A stretch of 23,905 nt of DNA from Thermoleophilia bacterium (GTDB lineage: Bacteria > Actinomycetota > Thermoleophilia > Gaiellales > SKUG01): NCBI GenBank assembly GCA_025964455.1, contig JAOPYU010000156.1:1-23905 (forward strand), read 5' to 3'. How positions within the stretch are numbered: the first letter of the stretch is position 1; each line of letters opens with the position of its first letter. Both the position numbers and the translations under genes were made by a program. Under the pieces are notes generated by a model. The model saw only the letters and a list, made by a program, of their open reading frames with translations, was not told the origin of the DNA and searched no databases. Below, in pieces: positions 16,623 to 22,688 of this stretch.

Positions 16623-16949
16623 CTAGAGGAAGAGCGACCCGAGCTTGGTGGCGAGGCCGATGTTGCCCTTCACCTTGATCTTGCCCGTCATGAACGCCAT
16701 CTGCGGATTGAGCTGGCCGTTCACGATGCGGATCCAGTCATCGGCCGCCGCGGTGATGGTGACCGAGGGCGAGTCGAGCGTGCCCTCGTTGAAGGTCGCA
16801 TCCCCGTCGGCGATGACGGCGTTCCACTGTCCGCCACCTTCGCCGGTGATGTCGAACTGGAAGCTCTCGTTCATGCCGACTGCCTTGTCGGACTTGAAGC
16901 GTCCCTGCATCTCCTGCATGACGCTGGCCACGGTCTGGGTCTCGGTCAT
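16623..16949 (-). CDS. SCP2 sterol-binding domain protein
   Basis: 108 residues, a stand-alone SCP2 domain. Features: N-terminal helix ASVMQEMQGRFKSDKA, strand FQFDITGEGGGQWNAVIADG, VTITAAADDWIRIVNGQLNPQMAFMTGKIKVKGNIGLATKL, the family hallmark in which the lipid tunnel is closed by the last helix. Such proteins bind long-chain acyl-CoA or other lipids and deliver them to enzymes; the position just upstream of the acyl-CoA dehydrogenase gene fits substrate presentation. Cytoplasmic, no signal peptide. The ATG at 16949 has AGGGA upstream, and a palindrome at 17021-17038 lies about 70 bases further upstream. Confidence 0.9.
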   Translation of the reverse strand: MTETQTVASVMQEMQGRFKSDKAVGMNESFQFDITGEGGGQWNAVIADGDATFNEGTLDSPSVTITAAADDWIRIVNGQLNPQMAFMTGKIKVKGNIGLATKLGSLFL

Positions 16950-17020
16950 CGTGGTGGATCCCTCTCCATCTGGGCTCGGCCCTGTGCCGATGCCCGTTCT
17001 CCCTGCCTTGGGCCCGATTG

Positions 17021-17038
17021 ATTGACCCGTCAGTCAAT
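17021..17038. promoter_or_regulatory. ATTGAC-N6-GTCAAT palindrome, candidate TetR-family operator
   Basis: A perfect 6-6-6 inverted repeat in an A/T-rich island (followed by ATATTACG) within very GC-rich DNA, between the divergent SCP2 gene (start 16949) and the HEAHH genes (start 17208). TTGAC/GTCAA half-sites at this spacing are common for TetR-type repressors of fatty-acid genes. The overlapping TAATAT on the minus strand could be a -10 box. No regulator gene is in the window. Confidence 0.5.
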
Positions 17039-17207
17039 ATTACGCATGCGGGTCGGAAGCGCGCGAGTCCAAGGCTCTGCAGCGGTGCTTTCCGCCGCCG
17101 GGGTGAACGAAACCGCGCGTGGCCGTCGGCGGCCGCCGGTGGCGTCGCGGACGGCCGCCGGGGCCGGGGGGCCGTCCGGGGCGCGATCCGCACGGGGAGA
17201 TGGCGGT

Positions 17208-18464
17208 ATGCAGCTCGCTCGCGTCACCGTAGCCTCCCCGCTCTCCGCGACCGCCGGCCTCCCGGCGATCCCCAAGGGCGGCACGTCCGCCGCCGCGGCC
17301 CTCCCGCCCGAGATGCTGGGCGCACGCATCGGCAAGGGCACGGTGCGTTCGGAGATCGATCGCGCGATCCGCGTGAGGATCGAGGGCACCGGCCCCGTCT
17401 CCACGCGCGACATCATCGCCGACTCCAAGGCCGCCTCCGCGCTCATGGCGTCGCCCAACGGCGACAAGTTCGTCACGGCCGTCCGCAGCTTCCTGACCGT
17501 CGGTGACGCGCACCAGGGCAAGGAGAACCTGAAGACCGTCACCTTCCTGCCCGACGAGCACGCCTCCAAGGGGATCTCGGTCCTCAACTGGGCAGATTCA
17601 CTCGCACGCGACGGGAAGATGACCGCGAGCGACGTGATCGAGCCTTCCAAGGCACACCTGGACGACGTCCAGAAGAAGTTCCCCCAGTTCACCCGCGAGC
17701 AGGTCCGTGGCGAGCTGCGGGGGCTCACCGCCGTGGAGGGCGTCAAGCAGCTCACGGCCGGCGAAGCGGGCAACATCAGCTTCGCGGGCGCGTGGAACTC
17801 CGACGGGCACATCGTGATGATGCCCGACGTCTCCCGCGAGATGCTCGCGACCCTCGGCCTGTACCGCATCCAGCCGGGCGACGGTCTGACCAAGGCTCCG
17901 GTCGAGCGCCGCGACGAGCGCGCCCGCTGGACCTGGCATGCCGCCATCCACGAGGCGCACCACTCCATCACGCCGATGGGCAAGCGCGGGCCCGAGTGGA
18001 CGAGCGTCATGGAAGAAGCCGTCCCCGAAGTGCTGACCCCGAGCGGGATCCAGCCGACCATGCAGGCCGCCGGAGCAGATCCCAGGCTTGCCGCGCGCCC
18101 TGCCCGCGACACCAAGGGCGAGGCGGTGGACTGGCCGGCCTGGAGCCGCGATCACCTGCCCAAGCCGCCGGCCGAGCAGGAAGCGACCGCCAAGGGCCGC
18201 TACACCGACGGTCCCGAGCTCGTGCGCGACCTGCTGCGCATGGCGGGGATCGATCGCCGCACCACCGAGGGCAAGGCCACGGCGCTCGAGCTGCTCCAGG
18301 GGCAGACGGCCTCCCGCGTGCCGCGGCGGATCGCGGATGCGATCGTGGCGGCCAAGGGCCTGGACGCGGCGGCGGCTCCCGACCTCGCACAGCTGATCCG
18401 CAAGGCGTCGATCGGGAAGGCCACGCTGGCCGAGATCGAGCGCCTCGTGGCGGGCGGCTCCTGA
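17208..18464 (+). CDS. Putative HEAHH zinc metallopeptidase-like protein, copy A
   Basis: 418 residues, cytoplasmic by appearance (no signal peptide or TM). I do not recognise the family. The ATG at 17208 is preceded by GGGGAGA and gives an MQ start like copy B; the frame is open upstream to 17022, but that part is compositionally unlike protein. Regions shared with copy B: ARIGKGTVRSE (39-49), GKENLKTVTFLPDEHA (104-119), AWNSDGHIVMMPDVSRE, WHAAIHEAHHSITP with HEAHH at 248-252, EEA at 269-271, WPAWSRDHLPKP, and a C-terminal AGIDRRTTEGKATALELLQG. HExxH plus a Glu about 17 residues after the last His is the gluzincin-type zinc site pattern, so a metal-dependent peptidase is inferred. A segment at about 131-185 (SLARDGKMTASDV...) differs strongly from copy B. 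The next gene starts one base after the stop. Confidence 0.85.
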   Translation: MQLARVTVASPLSATAGLPAIPKGGTSAAAALPPEMLGARIGKGTVRSEIDRAIRVRIEGTGPVSTRDIIADSKAASALMASPNGDKFVTAVRSFLTVGDAHQGKENLKTVTFLPDEHASKGISVLNWADSLARDGKMTASDVIEPSKAHLDDVQKKFPQFTREQVRGELRGLTAVEGVKQLTAGEAGNISFAGAWNSDGHIVMMPDVSREMLATLGLYRIQPGDGLTKAPVERRDERARWTWHAAIHEAHHSITPMGKRGPEWTSVMEEAVPEVLTPSGIQPTMQAAGADPRLAARPARDTKGEAVDWPAWSRDHLPKPPAEQEATAKGRYTDGPELVRDLLRMAGIDRRTTEGKATALELLQGQTASRVPRRIADAIVAAKGLDAAAAPDLAQLIRKASIGKATLAEIERLVAGGS

Positions 18465-18465
18465 C

Positions 18466-19656
18466 ATGCAGGTCGCGACGGCTGGCACCGTCCCGGCACG
18501 CGAGGTGCTGCGCGCACATCTGCCTGCCGGCGACATCGGGCCCGTCCCGGACGCGTTCTTCGACGCGCGCATCGGTCGTGGCACCGTGGCGTCCGAGTTC
18601 AACCGGACGATCAGCGTCCGACTGGACGGCAGCGGTCCCCCCTCGCGCCGTGCGCTGATCCCGCAGACGCCCGCGACCGAGCAGCTGCTCGCGTCGCCGG
18701 CGGGCCCCGCATTCGAGCGGCTCGTGCGCAGCACGATGGCGGCGGGCGACGCGGCGCGCGGCCACGAGAACCTGCGCTCGCTCACCTTCCTGCCCGACGA
18801 GCACGCCATGAAGGCGGTCGACGTGCTCACGCAGCTGGCCTTCACGGTGCGTGCGACGGGAACGGCGCCGTCGCTGCCCAAGGACCCCGCGGCGGCGCGT
18901 GCTGCCGCGGCGCTGTACGCACGGTCGGTGGCCGAGGACTCGATCAAGTACAACGCCACGTCGCTCGCCTGGAATGCCGACGGCGAGATGGTCGTGATGC
19001 CGGATGTCACGCGCCGGCTGTTCGCCACGATCGATGCCTACCGACCGTCGAAGGGCGATCGGATCGTGGAACGCACGAAGCCGCAGCGCGACTACACGAT
19101 CCGCGACGACTTCGACACGCTCGTGCACGAGGCGCACCACTCGGTCTCCCCCGAGCCGATGCAGTCCTCCGACTCCACGAGCGCGTGGGAGGAGGCGATC
19201 TCCTCCGTGTTCGGCCTGCAGGACCGCGCCCGGGCGGCGCGAGCCACCGGCGCCAACGTCATCGGCGTGATCGAGGATCCCACCTCCGCCCACGACGGCA
19301 GTGGCCTGGGGTGGGGCGCGTGGAACCGCGACCGCCTGCCCAAGCCGACCAAGGCGGAGCAGGAACAGACCAAGGTGACCTACCAGGACGGCCCGCGCGT
19401 GGTGCGTGAGCTGCTCGGGCTCGCCGGGATCGACCGCCGGACCACCGCAGGACGTGCAACCACGCTCGAGTTGCTGCAGGGCCGCTCCGCACGATTCGCC
19501 CCGAGGCGTGTCGCCGACGCGATCATCGCCGCTCGCGGACTCGACCCGGGCGTTCGCGAAGGACTCGTGCGCCGCGTGCGCGAGAGCGTCAACCACCCGG
19601 ACGGGGTCGGCCACGTCACCGAGCTGCTCGACACGCTCCGGCCAGCCGCGACATGA
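18466..19656 (+). CDS. Putative HEAHH zinc metallopeptidase-like protein, copy B
   Basis: 396 residues, a tandem paralogue of the preceding gene; I estimate about half of aligned residues identical across the conserved blocks. HEAHH is at residues 221-225 and EEA at 242-244, exactly the same spacing as in copy A, while the residues between them (SVSPEPMQSSDSTSAW) have changed. That pattern suggests selection on these positions as metal ligands and catalytic acid. Other shared blocks: ARIGRGTVASE, GHENLRSLTFLPDEHA, AWNADGEMVVMPDVTRR, WGAWNRDRLPKP and AGIDRRTTAGRATTLELLQG. No signal peptide. The start is one base after the copy A stop, and its stop overlaps the oxidoreductase start as ATGA, so the three are one translationally coupled unit. 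Confidence 0.85.
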   Translation: MQVATAGTVPAREVLRAHLPAGDIGPVPDAFFDARIGRGTVASEFNRTISVRLDGSGPPSRRALIPQTPATEQLLASPAGPAFERLVRSTMAAGDAARGHENLRSLTFLPDEHAMKAVDVLTQLAFTVRATGTAPSLPKDPAAARAAAALYARSVAEDSIKYNATSLAWNADGEMVVMPDVTRRLFATIDAYRPSKGDRIVERTKPQRDYTIRDDFDTLVHEAHHSVSPEPMQSSDSTSAWEEAISSVFGLQDRARAARATGANVIGVIEDPTSAHDGSGLGWGAWNRDRLPKPTKAEQEQTKVTYQDGPRVVRELLGLAGIDRRTTAGRATTLELLQGRSARFAPRRVADAIIAARGLDPGVREGLVRRVRESVNHPDGVGHVTELLDTLRPAAT

Positions 19657-20900
19657 CGCCCGGCGCGAAGACCGCCGCCGCCGGCCTGGGCGACCCGCTC
19701 GAGCTCCCGTGCGGCGTCGTGCTGCGCAACCGCATCGCCAAGGCCGCGCTCAGCGAGCAGCTGGGCGATCGTCGCAATGACCCGACGCCGAGGCTCGCCA
19801 CGCTCTACGGGCGCTGGGCGGCGGGCGGCGCCGGGCTCCTCATCACCGGCAACGTGATGGTCGATCGCCGCGCGATCGGCGAGCCGGCGAACGTCGTGCT
19901 CGAGGACGCGCGGGCACTGCCCGCCCTGCGCGCATGGGCGGCCTCGGTCGAGGGCACCGACGCGGCGATCTGGATGCAGCTCAACCACCCGGGCCGACAG
20001 TCGCCGCGGCACCTGTCGCGCCAGCCGGTCGCACCGTCGGCCGTGGCGATGGGGAGTGGTCGGCGTGGCGCCTTCGCGCGCCCGCGGGCGCTCGAGCACG
20101 ACGAGATCGTGGAGCTCGTCGAGCGATTCGCCACCGCTGCGGAGCTCGCCCGCGACGCCGGGTTCGGCGGCGTCCAGCTGCACGCCGCCCACGGCTACCT
20201 GTTCAGCCAGTTCCTCTCCCCGCGCGCGAACGTGCGCGAGGACGAGTGGGGCGGCGACCCGGCTCGGCGCATGCGCTTCCTGCTCGAGGTGGTGCGCGCC
20301 ACGCGGGCGCGGGTCGGCGACGCGTTCGCGATCGGCGTGAAGCTCAACAGCGCCGATTTCCAGAAGGGCGGCTTCGGCGAATCCGATTCGATCGACGTCG
20401 CCGTTGCACTGGAGGCCGCCGGGATCGACCTGCTCGAGATCTCCGGTGGCACGTACGAGCGCACGGCGATGATGGGGACCGCCACGCCGCGCCGCGCGAG
20501 CACCGTCGCCCGCGAGGCGTACTTCCTCGACTACGCCGCCAAGCTGCGCAGCCACACGACGCTGCCGCTCATGGTCACCGGCGGGTTCCGCTCGGCTGCG
20601 GCGATGGGGGATGCCGTGGCTGGCGGCGCCGCCGACGTGATCGGGCTCGGCCGACCGCTCAGCATCGAGCCTGACCTGCCGCGCGAGCTGCTCGCCGGGA
20701 CCGCCGAGCGCGCGCAGGTCACGCCGCAGCGGCTCGGGATCCGCTCGATCGACGGGATGGCCGAGATCGTCTGGCACACCCAGCAGCTGCACCGCATGGC
20801 GGCCGGACGGCCACCGGCGCCACGTCGATCGGTGACCCGCGCCGTCGCACAGGCCCTGGTCACCAACGGTTCGGACACGCTGCGTCGCACGCGCGGCTGA
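19653..20900 (+). CDS. Old Yellow Enzyme-family NADH:flavin oxidoreductase
   Basis: 415 residues, a single FMN-binding TIM barrel without the C-terminal iron-sulfur and dinucleotide-binding extension of 2,4-dienoyl-CoA reductase. Visible: N-terminal barrel strand LPCGVVLRNRIAKAALSE, IWMQLNHPGRQSPR (106-119), GVQLHAAHGYLFSQFLSPRAN with His177, His180 and Tyr182 at the substrate/hydride positions, VREDEWGGDPARRMRF, and the FMN-phosphate loop MVTGGFRS followed by DVIGLGRPL. Such enzymes reduce activated C=C bonds of enones or enoyl compounds with NAD(P)H. Lying between the HEAHH pair (4-base overlap) and an acyl-CoA dehydrogenase gene, it may act on an unsaturated acyl or sterol-like substrate; this is inference. 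Confidence 0.93.
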   Translation: MTPGAKTAAAGLGDPLELPCGVVLRNRIAKAALSEQLGDRRNDPTPRLATLYGRWAAGGAGLLITGNVMVDRRAIGEPANVVLEDARALPALRAWAASVEGTDAAIWMQLNHPGRQSPRHLSRQPVAPSAVAMGSGRRGAFARPRALEHDEIVELVERFATAAELARDAGFGGVQLHAAHGYLFSQFLSPRANVREDEWGGDPARRMRFLLEVVRATRARVGDAFAIGVKLNSADFQKGGFGESDSIDVAVALEAAGIDLLEISGGTYERTAMMGTATPRRASTVAREAYFLDYAAKLRSHTTLPLMVTGGFRSAAAMGDAVAGGAADVIGLGRPLSIEPDLPRELLAGTAERAQVTPQRLGIRSIDGMAEIVWHTQQLHRMAAGRPPAPRRSVTRAVAQALVTNGSDTLRRTRG

Positions 20901-20944
20901 CGCCTTGGCGGATACGCCCCCGGCCCGGGTGGCGCGGGGCGCGA

Positions 20945-20950
20945 TAGGCT
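20945..20950 (+). promoter_or_regulatory. TAGGCT -10-like hexamer six bases before the acyl-CoA dehydrogenase ATG
   Basis: TAGGCT (TANNNT) is followed by six bases and then ATG at 20957, the geometry of a leaderless actinobacterial promoter. No good Shine-Dalgarno sequence is present before this ATG, which fits leaderless initiation. No -35 box is evident. Confidence 0.45.
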
Positions 20951-20956
20951 CGCCCC

Positions 20957-22174
20957 ATGGCCATTGACCTTTCACTCACCGAAGAGCAGCAGCACATCCA
21001 GGAAGCCGTTCGCAGCTTCGTCGACGAGCGGGTCCTGCCCGTTGCGGTGCAGAACGACATGGAGCACAAGCTCGACATGTCGCTCATCGACGGCATGCGC
21101 GAACTCGGCATCCTCGGGGCCCCGATCCCCACAGAGTGGGGCGGCGCGGGCCTGGACTTCATCAGCGAGGCGCTCATCTGCGAGGAGATCGAACGCGGCG
21201 AGGCGTCGCTGCGCACGCTCATCAGCGTGCACGTCGGCCTCAACTCGATGTCGCTGCTCGGCAATGCGAACGACGAGCAGAAGGAGCGGTGGCTCCGCCC
21301 GCAGGCCACCGGCGAGAAGCTCGCGTGCTTCGGCCTCACCGAGCCGGACGCCGGCTCCGACGTCGCCGCCATGAAGACCACCGCCATCAAGCAGGGTGAC
21401 GGCAGCTACGTGCTCAACGGCGAGAAGAGCTGGATCAGCTTCGGGACGACCGCCGACCACGCGCTCGTGTTCGCCAAGACCGACCCCGCGGCCGCGCACA
21501 AGGGCATCTCGGCCTTCGTCGTCGACCTCAAGAACGACGAGGGCGTCTCCACCCAGCTGTACGAGCACAAGCTCGGCGTCTGGGCCGGCGACACGAGCAG
21601 CCTGTTCTTCAGCGACGTGCGCCTGCCCGCCGATCGCCTGATCGGGCAGGAGGGCGAGGGCTTCAAGATCGCCATGTACTCGCTCGACCATGGCCGATTC
21701 ACGGTCGCCGCCGGCGCCGTCGGCGTGATCCGCGCGTGCCTCGAGCAGAGCGTCAAGTACGCCAACGAGCGCAAGACCATGGGCACCAAGATCGGCACCC
21801 ACCAGTTCGTGCAGGACTTCATCGCCCAGATGGTCGCCGACTACGAGACGAGTCGCCTGCTCGTCTGGAAGGCCGCGTACGCGAAGAACCGCGGGATCCG
21901 CAACACGCGCGAGACGATCCTCGACAAGTGGATCGCCACGGAGGCCGAGTTCCGCTCGGCGCACAACGCGATCCAGATCCACGGCGCGATGGGCTTCGAC
22001 GAGGAAACCGGCGTGGCCCGGTACTTCAGGAACGCGCGCGCACCGATCATCTACGAGGGCACCACGCAGATCCACAAGATGATGCAGGCCGAGCACGCGC
22101 TGGGCTGGCGCGAGCTCAACGGCAAGGGCGTGCCGCAGGATCTGTTGCACAAGCCCGCGCTCGCAGGCGTCTGA
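20957..22174 (+). CDS. Acyl-CoA dehydrogenase
   Basis: 405 residues. N-terminal helical domain LSLTEEQQHIQEAVRSFVDERVLP; FAD/substrate signature LACFGLTEPDAGSDVAAMKT and YVLNGEKSWISFGTTAD; C-terminal domain with QIHGAMGFDEETGVARYFRNA and IIYEGTTQIHKMMQAE with catalytic Glu367. It has HK after the EGTTQI stretch, where the enzyme at 15302-16492 has QR, and ends with a longer tail. A SLRTLISVHVGLNS segment is reminiscent of glutaryl-CoA-type enzymes, but not enough to assign that substrate. Separated from the oxidoreductase gene by 56 bases that carry a leaderless-type TAGGCT, so it may be both co-transcribed and independently started. A strong terminator follows. Confidence 0.94.
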   Translation: MAIDLSLTEEQQHIQEAVRSFVDERVLPVAVQNDMEHKLDMSLIDGMRELGILGAPIPTEWGGAGLDFISEALICEEIERGEASLRTLISVHVGLNSMSLLGNANDEQKERWLRPQATGEKLACFGLTEPDAGSDVAAMKTTAIKQGDGSYVLNGEKSWISFGTTADHALVFAKTDPAAAHKGISAFVVDLKNDEGVSTQLYEHKLGVWAGDTSSLFFSDVRLPADRLIGQEGEGFKIAMYSLDHGRFTVAAGAVGVIRACLEQSVKYANERKTMGTKIGTHQFVQDFIAQMVADYETSRLLVWKAAYAKNRGIRNTRETILDKWIATEAEFRSAHNAIQIHGAMGFDEETGVARYFRNARAPIIYEGTTQIHKMMQAEHALGWRELNGKGVPQDLLHKPALAGV

Positions 22175-22202
22175 GCGACGGAACAGCGACACATTGCGTT
22201 CT

Positions 22203-22231
22203 GCGGGTCCGGGCTCTCAGCCCGGACCCGC
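22203..22231 (+). terminator. Intrinsic-type terminator with 13-bp perfect stem
   Basis: GCGGGTCCGGGCT (22203-22215) pairs perfectly with AGCCCGGACCCGC (22219-22231) around a CTC loop, 28 bases after the acyl-CoA dehydrogenase stop. The downstream bases GTGTCTTCGTG are only mildly T-rich. It ends the plus-strand unit beginning at 17208. Confidence 0.85.
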
Positions 22232-22282
22232 GTGTCTTCGTGCCTTCGGGCATTGCGGCCAACCGTTGCGCCTGATCGCACA

Positions 22283-22494
22283 TGTTCGGGAACTGTCATT
22301 TCGGGAGACGGTTCCGGACACTTTCCCGACATCCAGGGGTAGGCCGGATACGACACATGTCGGAACTCGTCAAGGGCCCCTGGACCCACCGCACTCGCGG
22401 TACAGGTGGCCTTGCAGCAGGTTCGGGCCCGTCGTATCACGGATGTATCGCCGGGCCGCACCAAGCGCTCGGGAAGGCACCAAGGAGACACATC
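22283..22494 (+). promoter_or_regulatory. Structured leader (candidate cis-regulatory RNA) upstream of the micro-ORF
   Basis: The gene-free stretch 22232-22494 holds nested complementarity. GATACGAC (22347-22354) pairs with GTCGTATC (22431-22438); GGGCCC (22374-22379) with GGGCCC (22425-22430), directly abutting on the 3' side; CTG (22380-22382) with CAG (22418-22420); CCACC (22386-22390) with GGTGG (22405-22409). A 19-nt bulge (22355-22373) interrupts the 5' arm. Before this, GGAACTGTC (22289-22297) can pair with GACGGTTCC (22307-22315), while TGTTCGGGAA (22283-22292) can instead pair with TTCCCGACA (22323-22331) with one bulged base, giving two competing folds. I could not match it to a known riboswitch class. 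The transcription start is unknown. Confidence 0.5.
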
Positions 22495-22575
22495 ATGAAG
22501 GCACGCCTCTTCACGCTCGCAGCCACCGTTGCTTCGCTCGCCGTCGTCATGGGTGGCGTTCGCATCAAGTTCTGA
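22495..22575 (+). CDS. 26-residue micro-ORF, signal-peptide-like
   Basis: Encodes a 26-residue peptide: MKAR, then a hydrophobic core (LFTLAATVASLAVVMGG), then a basic tail VRIKF. AAGGAG (22482-22487) lies seven bases before the ATG, the best ribosome binding site in the window, which is the main reason to believe it is translated. The shape is that of a membrane-inserted or exported micropeptide. It could be a signalling peptide, a membrane micropeptide, or a leader whose translation affects the HD-GYP gene 113 bases downstream. The in-frame upstream extension to 22282 lies in the structured leader and is unlikely. Family unknown. Confidence 0.6.
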   Translation: MKARLFTLAATVASLAVVMGGVRIKF

Positions 22576-22598
22576 GCGAACCACCAGCTATATCGAGG

Positions 22599-22628
22599 CG
22601 GGGCGGGAAGCAGCAGCTACCTGCCCCG
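22599..22628 (+). terminator. Hairpin between the micro-ORF and the HD-GYP gene (possible attenuator)
   Basis: CGGGGC (22599-22604) pairs with GCCCCG (22623-22628), extended by GGG/CCT (one wobble) around a 12-nt loop, and is followed by TTCGAGTCTTCCC. It may end or attenuate transcription after the micro-ORF. A second small hairpin, GCGACC/GGTCGC, follows before the HD-GYP ribosome binding site. Confidence 0.45.
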
Positions 22629-22688
22629 TTCGAGTCTTCCCATGCCGACGCGTCGTGCGACCGTCGAAAGGTCGCTCGGAGCGGACTC

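Noticed and set aside
17022..17207. 62-codon extension of HEAHH copy A
   Set aside because: It would overlap the operator-like palindrome, is Arg/Gly-rich and unlike copy B, whereas the ATG at 17208 has GGGGAGA and the same MQ start as copy B.
22283..22494. A known c-di-GMP or c-di-AMP riboswitch in front of the HD-GYP gene
   Set aside because: The conserved core sequences of those classes that I know are not present, so only an unclassified structured leader is claimed.
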